From contig KB445818.1 of the NCBI GenBank assembly GCA_000320605.2, forward strand, positions 291,150 through 355,022: a stretch of 63,873 bases of DNA, read 5' to 3'. Origin of the DNA: Gelatoporia subvermispora B. Taxonomy: Eukaryota > Basidiomycota > Agaricomycetes > Polyporales > Gelatoporiaceae. Positions 21,490-34,236 of the stretch are shown here, in pieces. Position 1 is the first letter of the stretch. Each line of letters starts with the position of its first letter. The notes under the pieces are model-generated. The model worked only from the letters and a program-made list of their open reading frames with translations. It was not told the origin of the DNA and did not search any database. The translations under genes were made by a program, and so were the position numbers.

Positions 21490-24400
21490 ATGGTCCCAGC
21501 CCCCAAGAAGGCGCTCAAGTTCGGCCGTGCACTCAAGACAGCCGCACGCCTACCTGCACGCGTCTCCGGGGGTTCTGGCAACGCCAGAGGTGCATACCAC
21601 CCAAATCCTGGAGAGGTCCCCATCGTCGTCCTGAGAGTGCAGATACTGGGCTGTAGAAGTCTAGCCGCGAAGGACAGGAATGGATATAGCGATCCGTACG
21701 CCCTAACCCACCCCCGAGATGACGCGCAGTCGGCTTACCTTTCTCTGTGTGTTCCCTCAGATTTGTAGTTGTGCAGTTATTGCGGGATAGACACCAGACG
21801 CCAGTAGCCAAACGCACACTGAACCCGGACTACCCTCCGAAGGATGCAACGTTCGACTTTCCGATATACCTATCGCTTGCCGACAAGCTCGGCGTGCTGG
21901 AGCTCGTGTTATGGGACAAAGACAAGATGCTGCGGAAAGATTACCTCGGCGAGGTATCTCTCCCGCTCGAAGACTGGTTCAGAAACGGGAACCCGTTTGC
22001 GTTTGACGATCCCGCGAACAAGGCGATCTCCGCGAATGTGGTGTCGACGCGGGTGAACATGCAAGCTACTGGTATCGTGCAGGTCAAGCTGGGCTTTGTC
22101 CCCCCACCAAACACGACGTCGCTCGCGGACTATGGTGAGATCTACTCAGAGCTCGTCAAGCGCTCCCGCCCGAGCCTCGTCTCAGCACCACCGGTGAGTG
22201 GAATTTTACGACGCGTACCGTGGATTGGTGTATAGCAGCAACGGGCGGTCGAGCATGGCACACGGAGCGGCAGTAACAGTGGACATGTGTTCCATGACCA
22301 CAGAAATACTAGCAATGATTGCCCGCTTCGTGGCCCTACGGATGCGGGCACCGAGCCGCGATCGTAGCCTCCATCATCGCAACCCGTCCTCCGCGACGTG
22401 TGACATCCACGGGTCTCAGCAGCGCAACGAAGGCTTCGTGGTGCGAGACCGCTGCTACCATACATCAGCTTGCATTATACCCGGATTATGTGCGCGTTTC
22501 ACTGACTCTGTTGCCAGACGGAAGGTATTGGCACTGTCCGGTCAAGCACGGGCGGGCCAGCATACGAAGACGATGGCCTCAGTACCGACGAGGGTGAACT
22601 CAGCGAGACGGACGAAGAGGACCTCGCGATGGACTCGTCGCTCAATCATCTGTACATCGCACCCACCAGTCCCGCGAGCGAGCCTGTCCTCGCGAGTCCG
22701 CAGCCGCGCGCAGCCCCAGTGGAGCCCCCCTCGACGCCGACGCTCACCTCCGCGCAGAAGACGCCGGTGGGCCATAAGCCACCGTCGCCCGCTCTGGGCT
22801 CGTTCAATATCCCGACCATCCCGAAGATCTTCCCGAAGCGCGCGCCCAATGTGCGGTCGCTGTCCATGGACGCGACGAAGATGCCCCTCGTGCCACCGAG
22901 TCCGTCCCCCGGGCTTCCTCCGCCGACGCCGCCCCCGACGACTCCCCGGCCGCAGGCGCAGCAGCAGAAGACCAAGTTCCGCAAGTCGTGGACGGCGAAG
23001 AAGAAGGACTACAACTTCAACGCGGCCAATGACATCCTCGGGATCGTGATGCTCGAGATCCAGGGCGCGACGGATCTGCCGCGGCTCAAGAACAGTGAGT
23101 GGGCTGGTTTACCGATGTGAAACTGGATGGTGACGTGAGAGCAGTGACGCGCACCGGGTTCGACATGGACCCATTCGTCGTCATCTCGTTCGGCAAGAAG
23201 GTGTTCCGCACGCGTGTGATCCGGCATTCGCTGAACCCTGTGTGGGACGAGAAGCTGCTTTTTCACGTGCGGAGGTACGAGACCTCGTTCAAGGTCCAGC
23301 TAACTGTCCTCGACTGGGACAAGCTCTCGTCAAACGACTACGTTGGCGAAGTGGGCTTCTCGGTAGCAGAGCTCCTCGCGAATGCACCGCAGAAGGATGA
23401 GAAGACTGGTCTGTACCCAGAGGAGGTTGACGGCTCGCATTCAATGCAAGAATTCAAGCTGCCTCTGTCGACCAAGGAGGCTCGGTGGGAGGCGAAACAT
23501 CGTCCGGAGCTGACTTTCCGGTCTGTCTTGTCCTCGTGTGCAATCTATTCTGCTGACTCATGAGACAATTGTCAGTGCGAAATACACGCCGTATGATGCG
23601 CTGCGGCAGCAGTTCTGGCGGAAGTACCTCAAGCAATATGACACGGACGACACCGGTATGGTATCGCACATAGAGCTCATCTCGATGCTCGACTCGCTAG
23701 GTTCGACCCTCTCGCGAGAGACCGTGAACTCGTTCTTCACCCGGTTCAACAAGCGTCCTCACGAGGACACCATCACGATCAGCGAGGCAATACAATGCCT
23801 CGAGACTGAGCTCTGCAGGCCTAGCTCGGAGAAGAAGCGCATCGACCCGGAAGACGCGGGGCTGGTGAGCGAGACGAGCGCGCCCGTGACGCCGGCGGGG
23901 ATCCCGTTCATGCCGATGGGCGCGGGGCCGTCAGACCCGCTCGGGCTGAACCTGGACAAGCTGGACTTCTCGGGGCCGGCGACGAACGCGCACGAGCGGC
24001 ACAAGGACACGCTGGCGGAGCAGGACCCGATCGCGCCCGCGCCGTTCGCGAGCGAGCCGATGCAGCAGCCGCTCGAGCACGTCGCCGCACCCACGTCGGT
24101 GTCCGCGCCCACCCGCGCGATGCTCACGGGCGTCGAGCGCCAGATGTCGGCGAGCTCGTCGGATGTTGATGTGGACTCGGACCCGTCGCCGTCGGGCTCG
24201 CGCTCGTCCGGATCGAGCCCCGCGACGAGCGCGACAGAGGATGCGACGCTGGAGAGGGTGATCAATGTAAAGAATTGTCCACTGTGCCATCGTCCAAGAC
24301 TGAGCGCGAAGGCGGAGGTGGATATCGTGACGCACCTGGCGGTGTGCGCGAGCCAGGACTGGGCGACGGTGGACCGGATCATGGTTGGCAACTTCGTGAC

Positions 24401-25733
24401 GGCGAGCCAGGCGCAGCGGAAATGGTACACGAAGGTGATCGCGAAAGTCTCCGCGGGAAACTACAAGCTTGGCGCGGTGAGTGGTAGAATGACGCTTGTC
24501 ATGACTACGTTGGCTAATATCCCTGTCGTAGAATTCGGCGAACATCATTGTGCAAAATCGTCTCACGGGTCAGCTCGAGGAGGAGAAGATGCAGGTGTAC
24601 GTTCGCCTGGGTATCCGGCTTTTGTACAAGGTCCGTTATTCATTTACTGTGAGACAACCGTAGCTCATGCTATTTCAGGGATGGAAAAGTCGCATGGAGG
24701 GTGCACGAGGTATTTATTGAGCCGCTACTGCCGGAATAACTGGTGAACCTTCATAACAGCGCGCCGCTTGCTCAAGTCAATGTCGATCAAGCAGGGTGTC
24801 AAGTATGATTCGCCGGCGTCTGCACGAGACATTCCCGCATTCATCGCCTTCCACAACCTGGACGTCAATGAGATCCTGCAGCCGATCAGCTCATTCAGTA
24901 TGTCTTCATCTATCACTGCTTGGTGGCAATGCGGCTGACGACCTGTTCAGAGACGTTTAACCAGTTCTTCTACAGGCAGTTGAAGCCAGACGCACGGCCT
25001 GTGGAATGCCCCGATAATCCGTATCGACTTGTCAGTGGTGCTGACTGTCGCCTTATGGCTTTTGAGACCGTCACGGATGCAACAAAACTCTGGATCAAGG
25101 GGCGCGAGTTCAGCGTTGCCCGGCTGCTCGGCGAGGCCTATCGGTCAGAGGTGGACCGGTATGCGGGCGGAGCACTGTGTATTTTCCGGCTAGCTCCTCA
25201 AGACTATCATCGCTTCCATTCTCCCGTAGACGGCACGATAGGCCCGATGACTGTCATTCCTGGGGAGTACTACACCGTCAACGTACGATTCGTTCTGGGG
25301 TATCTTACCGAGAACTTCGCTGACAACGTGTCGTAGCCACAAGCCATTCGGACAGCTCTTGACGTCTATGGAGAAAATGTGCGAAAGATTGTGCCGATCG
25401 ATAGTCCGCAGTTTGGCCGTGTTATGGCGGTCTGCATCGGCGCCATGATGGTCGGCAGTATCAAGACGACTGTAGCAGAGGGCGAGCAGGTCAAGCGCGG
25501 GCAGGAATTTGGTTACTTTGCCTTCGGTGAGTAGCTGCTCTGCCCCGACAAGATATATGAAGCTCACTCATGGCACAGGTGGTTCGACCATTGTCGTCTT
25601 GTTCGAAAAGGGCGTGGTGGAGTGGGACGAAGATCTTGTCATCAACGGACGAGCGTGCTTAGAGACGCTCGTGCGCGTCGGAATGGGCATCGGTTGGAGT
25701 CGTCGCCGACCAAGTGCTGGCGCAAGTAGCTAA
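21490..25733 (+). CDS. PSD2: Phosphatidylserine decarboxylase, PSD2-like (C2-C2-EF-PSD)
   Basis: An 11-exon model (21490..21695, 21761..22193, 22518..23094, 23145..23520, 23576..24476, 24532..24630, 24679..24709, 24760..24897, 24951..25282, 25337..25526, 25579..25733) gives 1145 residues, close to yeast Psd2. A first C2 domain (about 46-165) is followed by a Pro/Ser-rich linker, a second C2 domain (about 385-505), an EF-hand-like segment ([13 protein letters not shown]) and a [10 protein letters not shown] zinc-ribbon-like stretch. The catalytic domain begins near 830. The proposed Asp-His-Ser residues are seen as SGADCRL (Asp ~952), [10 protein letters not shown] (His ~1007/1010) and GGST, the self-cleavage site that makes the pyruvoyl cofactor (Ser ~1097). 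It converts phosphatidylserine to phosphatidylethanolamine in endomembranes. Intron 2 is unusually long (324 bp). Confidence 0.95.
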
Positions 25734-26069
25734 CTTTGTGATTGCTTCGGACTGGATTCGGAGGATGTCCCGCGCACGCATTGCATCACAACTTGTGGAT
25801 TAGATACCTTCCATACGCAGCTTGCTAATACCTTGGACAATTGCATTAAGACCTGTAATTGTAATGTACGCCAATACAGCTCCCATAGTATGTCTTGTGT
25901 TCAGACTGTTATTGTGGCCTGTGTGTCCAAATTTGACGCGACATAGTTATAGTTCAATAAAAGAGAATGGAAGCAAGTCATTCGATCATGTACTGTCCAA
26001 CGATGAGATCTTGAGATCCGAACTCGGAAGCGCTGGGCAGAGTTGGCGACCTGTCCCGATGATCAGTTG

Positions 26070-26160
26070 GCTACTGTAAACAACCAAATTATAACAATTC
26101 GTCATGTCACGGATCGCAATTGTTTTGTTAGCTTCATGGTTTGTCACGTCACAAAAAGGC
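26070..26160. repeat. Diverged, truncated relative of the TA-flanked MITE
   Basis: TACTGTA followed by AATTATAACAA and then GTCATGTCAC lines up with the terminal region of the MITE at 14041 (TACTGTAG, AATTATAACAAACGG, GTCACGTCAC). It lacks a matching opposite end, so it would be a decayed fragment. Confidence 0.4.
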
Positions 26161-26581
26161 ATCGAAACTCTCACCCATTGGCCCAAGAGGCGTGCGGAAT
26201 TTGAACGCCAGACACAAGGTTCCCAAATTTCGGGGACCCCGGAAACCGGGGTACCCCCCCCCTCTCCCCCCCCCCCTCTCCTTCCTAATCAAGGCAGGTT
26301 GAAGCAGTGCCGTCGAATTATGAAGGCCACAGCAATGGCCACCCGCGACACGCCTACAGCGTTTGGCCTCACGTGATGGGCGCTTCGGATTGAGATCACG
26401 CCTATTTCTCCGACTTTCATCGTCATCCTGAACACCAACAAGTGTACGTGCTTCTACCAAAATTGCAGTACATATCAGAAAGTAGTGTCGGAACGATTCC
26501 TGAGAAAATTGTTGCAGTGGGGTCAGAGCTTAATGCTGAGGAACCAAACTTCGTTGAAAGTGCGTCCAAAACGCGATCAGG

Positions 26582-26680
26582 GACCCCGGGTACCACTTGG
26601 GGGCCTCCCTAGCAGACAAGCTCGTGTTCGACCCCGGGTACCACTTGGGGGCCTCCCAGCTAGCAGACAAGCTCGTGTTC
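26582..26680. repeat. Two-copy tandem repeat of about 50 bp
   Basis: Units of 48 bp (26582-26629) and 51 bp (26630-26680) begin GACCCCGGGTACCACTTGG. They are identical except for a 3-bp AGC insertion in the second unit. Confidence 0.9.
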
Positions 26681-27000
26681 GGCGCTAGATCTCCGCACGC
26701 CTCTTGCATTGGCCAGCTGACAATCAAATTATGTTCAAAAGGTCATTTTCTTAGCTCAAAAAGGCCTGCAACATCAAAAGAACACTATTGCGCAAGCACA
26801 GCACCGATTCTACCCACTTAGCAGGAATACCGGCCGTTTTTATACGGCGAATTGTTACGACAGGGACCAAAGAGTCGGGCCCCTCGGGGACAATCTGGCA
26901 AGCGCCGTTTACATGGTTTGGAGTTGCCGCGGCCAACCTTCTGCTATCGCGGCCGAATAGTAGTCTTTCGAACCATTCGTTCACTGTTGCTCCTACAACG

Positions 27001-28777
27001 ATGGATGCTTATGCTCTGACCGAAGGACCAGAGTATAACGCGTTGGGACCGTGAGTGGCGAATGTTACTACTGTGAGCCACACATTGAATCATGTACGTC
27101 AGGCCTCTCGACCTGCGCAACGCCATGCCCTGCGGACCTCTTCCACAAGAGCTGTACGACATCGTCATCGACCAAGTGGCCAGTTCGCAGCCTACTGATG
27201 CAGCTGGAACAAAGGATACCCTCCTGGCGTGCATGCTGGCGTGCAAACAGTTGGCCGAGTCGTCACGCAAACATCTATACCAGGATGTGAAGCTATCGTA
27301 CTCATCAAAGCTCCCAAGAATCAACATACTATATCATCCATCCCGCTTGGGAAAGTATGTACGCAGACTCAGAATAAGAGATGATTCAAGGATCAGAGAG
27401 CCAGAGTGGATAGGGCGTCTCGATGACGACTCGGAGCTGGAGGTCATCGATGGACATTTCCTTACTACCTTCCTGCCGATGTTATCTCTCCTCACAAACA
27501 TCAATTATCTCGCCATCCAGGACCCGAAGTGGAGGAGGTTTGGCGTGCAAACACGCACATTTCTGGTGCAGCATTTCTCGCCAACCATCACAAAACTTCA
27601 CCTGCGAAATATCAACTTTTGGAATTCAAATCAGGCTGTACGACTCCTTCAATCGTTCCCACATCTTTCAGATATGAGTGTCTTGGGGGGCGTGGCCTGG
27701 GGGTACCTAGACCACACACGAAGTCAGCTGTCGTCACCAGTCCCTCTCAGTCTCGGTACTCTCAGGATCAGCGATGACGCGTTCTGCACGATCTCTGCGT
27801 ACTCGGTTCACTTAGTTAATTGGCTTGTTGCGGAACGGCCTCTTGTTCGAGCACGGAAGTTGTACATCTGTTGGAGCCAACCCAACACACGAGTTCTGGT
27901 AGGGCTCATGAGAAAGTTATGGGATAATCTCGGAGAGCTACACCTGTGCTTGTCTGTTCAAGAGGAGAAGTTTAGTATTTTGTTCATGTGGCCTTCGAGA
28001 TCAACTTGTAAACCTTATATTTCCCGACTATAGTGGTTCCGAACAAGAATGCAGGATTCTATGCCCTGGAAGACGATGAGGTATCCGACGCTGGTATGTC
28101 GATCCATTTAACATCGAGTGCCATGAGCCCTACTAACACATGTAGGACTAGACGACATTATTGACCCGGAAAGTTGCAAACAGTGGAAAATGCAACTAGC
28201 AGCAGACACCAGCATATATGACAGCGGGCTCGAAGCCTGGCAGAGCCTGAACGCTCAACTTGCCCGGCTCTGCATCGCACAAGCACCAAAGCTCAAGCAT
28301 GTGACCATTGAATTCCGTGTGCCTCTCGACCTATCGGAGATACAGACCCTCTGCGGTTGGATCACATCCACGGCACGCTCAGACCTACGCCTGGATGTTA
28401 CCATGAACATGGAGAAATACGGCTCAGAAAATGATAATCTCGATCTAATAGATGAGACACTGACAGTCTATCTCAAAACCTGGGGAAGCATCTTTTCTGG
28501 GACTTCCTTCAAAGTCCTCTGGCCTTACAACGTGTGGGATTCATCTGTGTCGAGGCATTCAGAGGATTTTCCATGGTTCAATTGGGCAAAAAATGGGTGG
28601 CCTATGTTGCGAGGGTTGGGATTGCCATTCAAGGGTCACACTGTGAACGCAGAGTTGCCGCGCTCAGAGGATGATTACCCCATACAGTGGACTATTGGGG
28701 AGACTAACCTGGTGCGCGCAAATATCGCACGGTTTCTTGCGGAAGTTGGGATCACCCTGGAACCGCCGCCTCCTTAA
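27001..28777 (+). CDS. F-box-like domain protein of Agaricomycete type
   Basis: Model join(27001..27050,27103..27974,28034..28093,28146..28777) encodes 537 residues. Near the N-terminus a degenerate F-box is seen (GPLPQELYDIVIDQV, then TLLACMLACKQLAESSRKHLYQ). A long leucine-rich C-terminal region follows, as in the large Agaricomycete F-box-like expansions. Such proteins may bind SKP1 and recruit substrates to SCF ubiquitin ligases; no substrate can be inferred. All splice phases agree, including the first intron after a 50-nt first exon. Confidence 0.8.
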
Positions 28778-30020
28778 GGTAGAGAACGGAGTCCTCATCG
28801 GTATCGTGAAGAGTGCTCACGATAATATGCAGTGCACTACAGCATGATCTAAATCCCAAGGGTCCGGATACCTTTGCAGACGCGTCTGATGAAAGCTGGA
28901 GCCAGAGGCGCAAGCATTCCCAACACCAGCGGCTGGTGTCGCCTAGATCTAGGCACACGATAATATGTAGAGACGCTTGGAGAAAGACAAGAGGCGTGGT
29001 GAGAGTAAAGGTTTCGCCGCTTCGCGAGCAGGCGAAGAGATATGTATGGAGGGTGTGTGCAGGGATTGCAACGTAGCAGAAAGTATCAGTGACCGAAGCT
29101 TGTACACAAGCACTCATCAGAAATCAGTCTCGTGGCGACGAGCTACCGTGGCTTATAATTCTGATAGAAATACGCCCACTTCGGCACTGGCGCTGTATGG
29201 CCAGCTGTGTGTTTGAGGGCATTAATCAGGTAATATCAGACACAACGCTTGACAGTCGCGATTGTTATGTACGCGTTTGCGCTGAGCGCACAAACTCATT
29301 ATCTCAATATTCCGCGCGCCCATGGGAGAGCAGTTACGCTGGACGCGATCTAAGATAAGCGGACTACTAGTGCAAACGGCGACATTGTCTGTGGTCCAAT
29401 ACGCGGACGCGGTGTCGTCCCAGACCGGGGATAGAATGATGAGCAACGTAATCTTCTAATCCTCCGTCTCCTGTGGCTTGCCTGTGACTCCATTCGGCAG
29501 GCATGTCTCGAACAACATCCTATCCGTCATTCTTCGCTGAGATATCTCTTTAAGAGACTTCAGATCCATCTGTATCTACTTCGTTGGACTGCGAGCCAAT
29601 TCAGCACTGACGAGACTGAGCAAGGTGCACAGCGCATGACAGTCGAACCAGTACCGTCCGAATCATATGTATAATCGCAGCAGTATCCGAGGGAACCATG
29701 GCTGCAAACGATCGGTAACAAGTTGGAAAGGATACATCATGTCGTGTGGCCCTTGGTGTGGCCCATTTGCTCCACACCCCGGATATATCCCACCGGGCCC
29801 CGGTCCACTTGCAGCCTCCCGCGAAACTTGCCACTCGGGTCTGAAAATATCCTCCGAATGGTGCCGTGTCGTGTACGTCCACCTGTAAAGTACGTAGAAG
29901 AAGCACAGGCCACAGTTCCATCATCCGGGAAATTCGACGTACTTGCGCGCATTGTCTGCGATGTGGCCGCTCCTTTTGCGCGGTACATGCGCCATGCCCA
30001 CGTGTGCCGAGCCCTCTCGC
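28778..30020. other. Intergenic region, nothing recognised
   Basis: No frame here has recognisable domain content. The 3' part is the upstream region of the HSP20-like gene and ends in a CT-rich leader. Confidence 0.45.
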
Positions 30021-30024
30021 TCAG

Positions 30025-30030
30025 TATAAA
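30025..30030 (+). promoter_or_regulatory. TATA box of the HSP20-like gene
   Basis: TATAAA lies 124 bp before the ATG at 30154. It is followed by a pyrimidine-rich leader (CTTCACCTTCTCCTTC) characteristic of strongly expressed fungal genes. Confidence 0.6.
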
Positions 30031-30153
30031 TTCGACGCAGGCTCGCTAAGATCCTGCAAATTCGATTCTCTGTTTCCCTCACCTTCACCTTCTCCTTCTC
30101 ATTCTCCTTGCCTTACTTCGACATTCGCCCACTCTCCACCAAACAACACCAAG

Positions 30154-30715
30154 ATGGATAGCATGAACACGTTGTTCCGTGCCATTGACGACGTCGGGAT
30201 GGGCGCTGGCGCTCAGCCTTGGGCCAACTCTTTAGGAATGGCGCAGACGTCAGTTGTCGCTCCCGTTCCAGTCAAGGCTGCCGAAGACTCGATTCCTGCC
30301 ACCGCACAAATCCGTCGCCCCGAATCACCTTTGGCCCGCGAACGGAGATCCCCACCGCCGTCAATGAAGCCACGAATGGAAATCGTCACCTCGTCCAAGG
30401 AGTACCTCTTGAGAGCCCAGCTTCCTCTGGGTATATCATCTGATATGGTTGTTGTCACCGCACATAAGGGGCCAAAGATCAAGGTAGTGGCGGATTTGTG
30501 GCACTCAGAGCTGAACGGTATGTCTTCTTTTCCGATTCCGGTGAGCGGCCGCTCACGACAAAACATCAGCTCATTTCGAGTGGAACATCTCCAACCTTGG
30601 GGATGTACAGATCAACCAAATTAACACTGGGTTGTATCCCGACGGTCAGTTCTGGCTCAAGCTCAGGAGATATACACACGGGACGACGTCAGTCTGCATG
30701 CCGAAAGTGTCGTGA
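30154..30715 (+). CDS. Divergent HSP20/alpha-crystallin-like protein
   Basis: Model join(30154..30517,30570..30715) encodes 169 residues. After a variable N-terminal half, the C-terminal half has an alpha-crystallin-like pattern: KPRMEIVTSSKEYLLRAQLP (first strands), MVVVTAHKGPKIKVVAD (second pair), then HFEWNISN and LYPDGQFWLKLRR after the intron. It resembles small heat-shock-like proteins that hold unfolded clients in the cytosol, but the C-terminal I-x-I motif is not clear. The TATA box and pyrimidine-rich leader fit an inducible or highly expressed gene. Assignment is by fold pattern. Confidence 0.6.
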
Positions 30716-31598
30716 CCCATTCATTGCTCTGCGTGGCATAATACTTGTACTGGGTTACCTGTTTCATGCACTTGATACTTGCATGCCGTACATCTCATGG
30801 TGTAGAATATTATGTATCTGACTATTACGCACCGGCCACGTTCCTGGAGCTACGAGTTGCCTTGTATCGTTGCTATCTACTGACGCACCCTCGTCCTCGA
30901 CGATTCTGGGGTATGGACGGTACGATCAAGGGCGTTTGTGGTCATGCAGTCCATCAGTAAAAGGGGCCACCTCAGCGAACTCAGAGTCGTCCGGGATATC
31001 TCAGACACGCGGAAGTTCAAAGTAGACAGTCCGGAGTTCATCTCGCAGCTCGCAGAAGAGTTTGGCTGCAACGAGCTGTCTGAACTAATCAGACGTCCGA
31101 TAAGGTGTCTTTATACATGGCTTGAGTCCGTATGCAAATTTTGTGCGCGTTATGAGCAGCACGGGGGCAAGTTCGAGTCCAAAAGTAGTCAGGTTTGCGA
31201 GTGCAAGGGAAAGGTTGCAATAGAGGGTGGGACTAGCCATGTAAGTCACATAGCCAACTAGATCATGGATACGATGGACTTGAGAGTGCACCAGTAGCGT
31301 CTTAGATCACAAGAGCACCACAATGCGGGTCCATCGAGCTGGAGAAAGGTCTTCAAAGAAGGGGCCATTTGAACGGACCGACCCGCTCAAGTTGTCGGCC
31401 GAAGGTGGCGAGATCTAATCAGATTAGATTACATACGCATTCACGCACATGCAGCACGGACTCGCGCAATCCCAAGGGCAGACGGCGACTGTGCAAATCT
31501 GCTTCTTCTCCTGCTTGTCGTCATGTTCTAGCTGTTTGCATACTGACTGTACAAACGGGCTCTTATGTTCTAGTGCTTATAGGCTGCTCAGATTCTCC
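30716..31598. other. Intergenic region, one unassigned open frame
   Basis: A plus-strand frame at 30944-31261 (MQSISKRGHLSELRVV...) looks protein-like in its first 50 residues. I cannot place it in a family or give it splice sites. The rest is the 5' flank of ATM1. Confidence 0.35.
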
Positions 31599-34236
31599 AT
31601 GACCGGAAGGATGACTCCCCTTGTGCGGTTGTCTTGCGGCGCGAAGTCAGCTTTGACTTCGTCGCTGACGCTCAATCCTCGTTCTTGCTTACGCCTGGCT
31701 ACATCAGCTCGTACACACGTTAGACTTCCTCTTCTATGGAAACAGCAAACACGACACTTCCAACATCTTTCTCAGCAGCCCAAGCCAGAGAGCAAGCCTC
31801 CACAAACCCCAGTGCAGGCGGTGCAGAAGTCACACGATGACCCTGGACATGTCACCAACGCAGAGCAGCGTAGAAGGGATTGGGACATCCTCAGGCGCTT
31901 GGCGAGAAATATATGGCCAAGTAATGACTGGTCCACGCGGAGTAGAGTATTACTCGGCTTCGGGCTTCTGGTCGCGGGAAAGGTACGGCTATGCTACAAT
32001 GACCAGCAGATGTTTATATTGATATTCAACCAAGCTTCTCAATGTGCAAGTCCCCCTAATATTCAAGCAGATCATCGACTCGTTGAACGTCGAATTCTCT
32101 GCGGATTCCACAGTTTGGATTATTGCTGGATCCCTCGTCCTCGGTTGTATGTCTTGACTATGTCGTTTTCGGCCAAGTCCCACCTCACGCTCCCTCCGAG
32201 CCCATAGATGGTGCTGCTCGGATTGGCGCAACCTTGTCTGGCGAGTTACTTAATGCGGTCTTTGCACGAGTTGGCCAAGGCGCCATTCGAAAGGTCGCTC
32301 GGGAAACTTTCGAACACTTACTCAATCTGGACCTGAAATTCCACCTCTCGCGGCAAACTGGGGGTCTGACTCGGGCAATTGACCGTGGAACCAAGTAGGT
32401 TTCCCTCTAGGTCGTCAGCTACAGCACCACTCACGGCACGCAGGGGTATCACATTCTTGTTACAGGCTATCATCTTCCGTATAGTACCCACAGCGCTGGA
32501 GATCTCCCTTGTTTGTGGCATTCTGGTGAGCTAGGAACGAGGTTTAAAGCATTGTGAGGTGAGGTTAAACAAGTTATGAAGACGTACAATTTCGGAGGGA
32601 AGTTTGCGGCGATTACTGTGACGACAATGGCAGCTTACACTTGGTTTACTGTCCGAACGACGGCTTGGAGGCTAGTATTGTGAGATACACTACGCCAGTT
32701 TCCATATTGACCTTATCCATAGGACCAAGTTCCGCCGTGAAGCTAACGCGGCTGACAACAGAGCCGCGTCCGTTGCAGTAGACTCTATGATCAACTTCGA
32801 AGCTGTCAAAGTAGGAATTTCTTTGAGAAGACTACAGCGTATGCTTCAGAATTTGACAATCTTTTCCAGCATTTCAATAATGAGAAGTTCGAGATTGCCC
32901 GATATGATAAGCACCTGTCAGCATACGAGAAAACGTCGATCAAGATCGCTACATCGCTAGCCTACCTCAACTCCGGGCAGAATCTCATTTTCTCCAGCGC
33001 GTTGACCCTCATGATGTTCCTCGCTGCTCAGGGCGTAGTGAACGGTAAGCGGAGGCCAGTACTGGGCTTGTAGTGCTGCATTCTACTGATTCTCCCCACA
33101 GGAACAATGACTGTCGGTGACCTCGTCATGGTCAACCAACTTGTGTTCCAGCTGTCCTTGCCCCTGAACTTCCTCGGCACAATCTACCGTGAGATGCGTC
33201 AGAGCCTACTTGACCTCGAGGTTTTATTCAATCTACAGACGCAGAACCGCGTCATTGAGGTACCTTCAACTAACTACCGTCGTAGCTAAAATATGACGTA
33301 CTGACGAGAAACATTAGGACAAACCAGATGCCAAGCCTCTTGCTTTGCAGGGAGGCTCCATCAGCTTCGAGAACGTGAACTTCGCATACCACGAGGACCG
33401 CCCCATCTTCCGCGATCTCTCCTTCACAATCCCTGCAGGCAAGAAAGTAGCGCTCGTCGGCCCATCAGGTTGTGGGAAGTCCACGGTCTTTCGGTTACTT
33501 TTCCGCTTCTACGAGCCGTCCTCTGGCCGGATCTTGATCGACGGACAGGACGTGTCTGCGCTGCAGCTCGCGTCACTCCGCCAGGCGATCGGAGTCGTCC
33601 CGCAGGACACACCGCTCTTTCACTCAGACGTCATGCACAATATCCGATATGGCCGGATGACCGCGAGCGACGAGGACGTCATCGAGGCTGCGAAGAGCGC
33701 GCATGTGCATGAGGCAGTGATGCGATTGTCTGAGGGTTACAAGACGAAGGTCGGCGAGCGTGGATTGATGATTTCTGGAGGGGAGAAGCAACGGCTGGCC
33801 GTCGCTCGCGTGCTCCTGAAAGACCCACCAATACTGTTCTTTGATGAGGCGGTAAGTTACTGTCGTCACTTTAGTGCACAATTGCTCATACCTTGTTCGG
33901 TTAGACTTCTGCCCTTGATGCACATACAGAGACAGATCTGATGCGAAACATCAATGCTGTGCTCTTGCAGAAGGCCCGTACGAGTATCTTCATCGCCCAT
34001 CGTCTGCGCACAGTCGTAGAAGCTGGTAAGTTGTACTACTTCCAATAACACTTGCAATTGCTCACCGTTTCATAGACCTCATTATCGTCCTCAGGGAAGG
34101 CCAGGTGGTCGAGCAAGGCACTCACGATGAACTCATGCGTCTCGGAGGATTATACTATAGCATGTGGCAGCAGCAGGCGGCCGACACACATCATGAAGAG
34201 GCGGTGTCAGTGGAGTCGACCTCTGCGGCGCCATAA
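31599..34236 (+). CDS. ATM1: Mitochondrial ABC transporter ATM1 (ABCB7 type)
   Basis: An 11-exon model (31599..31982, 32035..32146, 32208..32394, 32444..32525, 32582..32670, 32723..32810, 32870..33044, 33102..33259, 33318..33851, 33905..34025, 34076..34236) gives 696 residues, normal for Atm1. The N-terminus is Arg/Ser-rich without acids, a mitochondrial presequence. Six transmembrane helices follow, with Atm1-type segments [30 protein letters not shown] and NFEAVKHFNNE. The nucleotide-binding domain has Walker [10 protein letters not shown] (473-481), signature SGGEKQR (578-584), Walker B ILFFDE (Asp601, Glu602), and the IAHRL switch. It sits in the inner membrane and exports the sulfur- or glutathione-containing precursor for cytosolic iron-sulfur proteins. 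The intron at 32671-32722 appears to use a GC donor. Confidence 0.96.

Larger units (their letters stand above)
25734..27000. other. Intergenic region with repeats
   Basis: No gene is recognised. It holds a diverged MITE-like stretch near 26070-26160, a poly-C/CT run near 26257-26280 and a two-unit tandem repeat at 26582-26680. Confidence 0.5.

Noticed and set aside
26257..26282. A regulatory quadruplex at the poly-C run
   Set aside because: It is a simple C/CT-rich run without four regularly spaced tracts, and its length may be affected by sequencing error.
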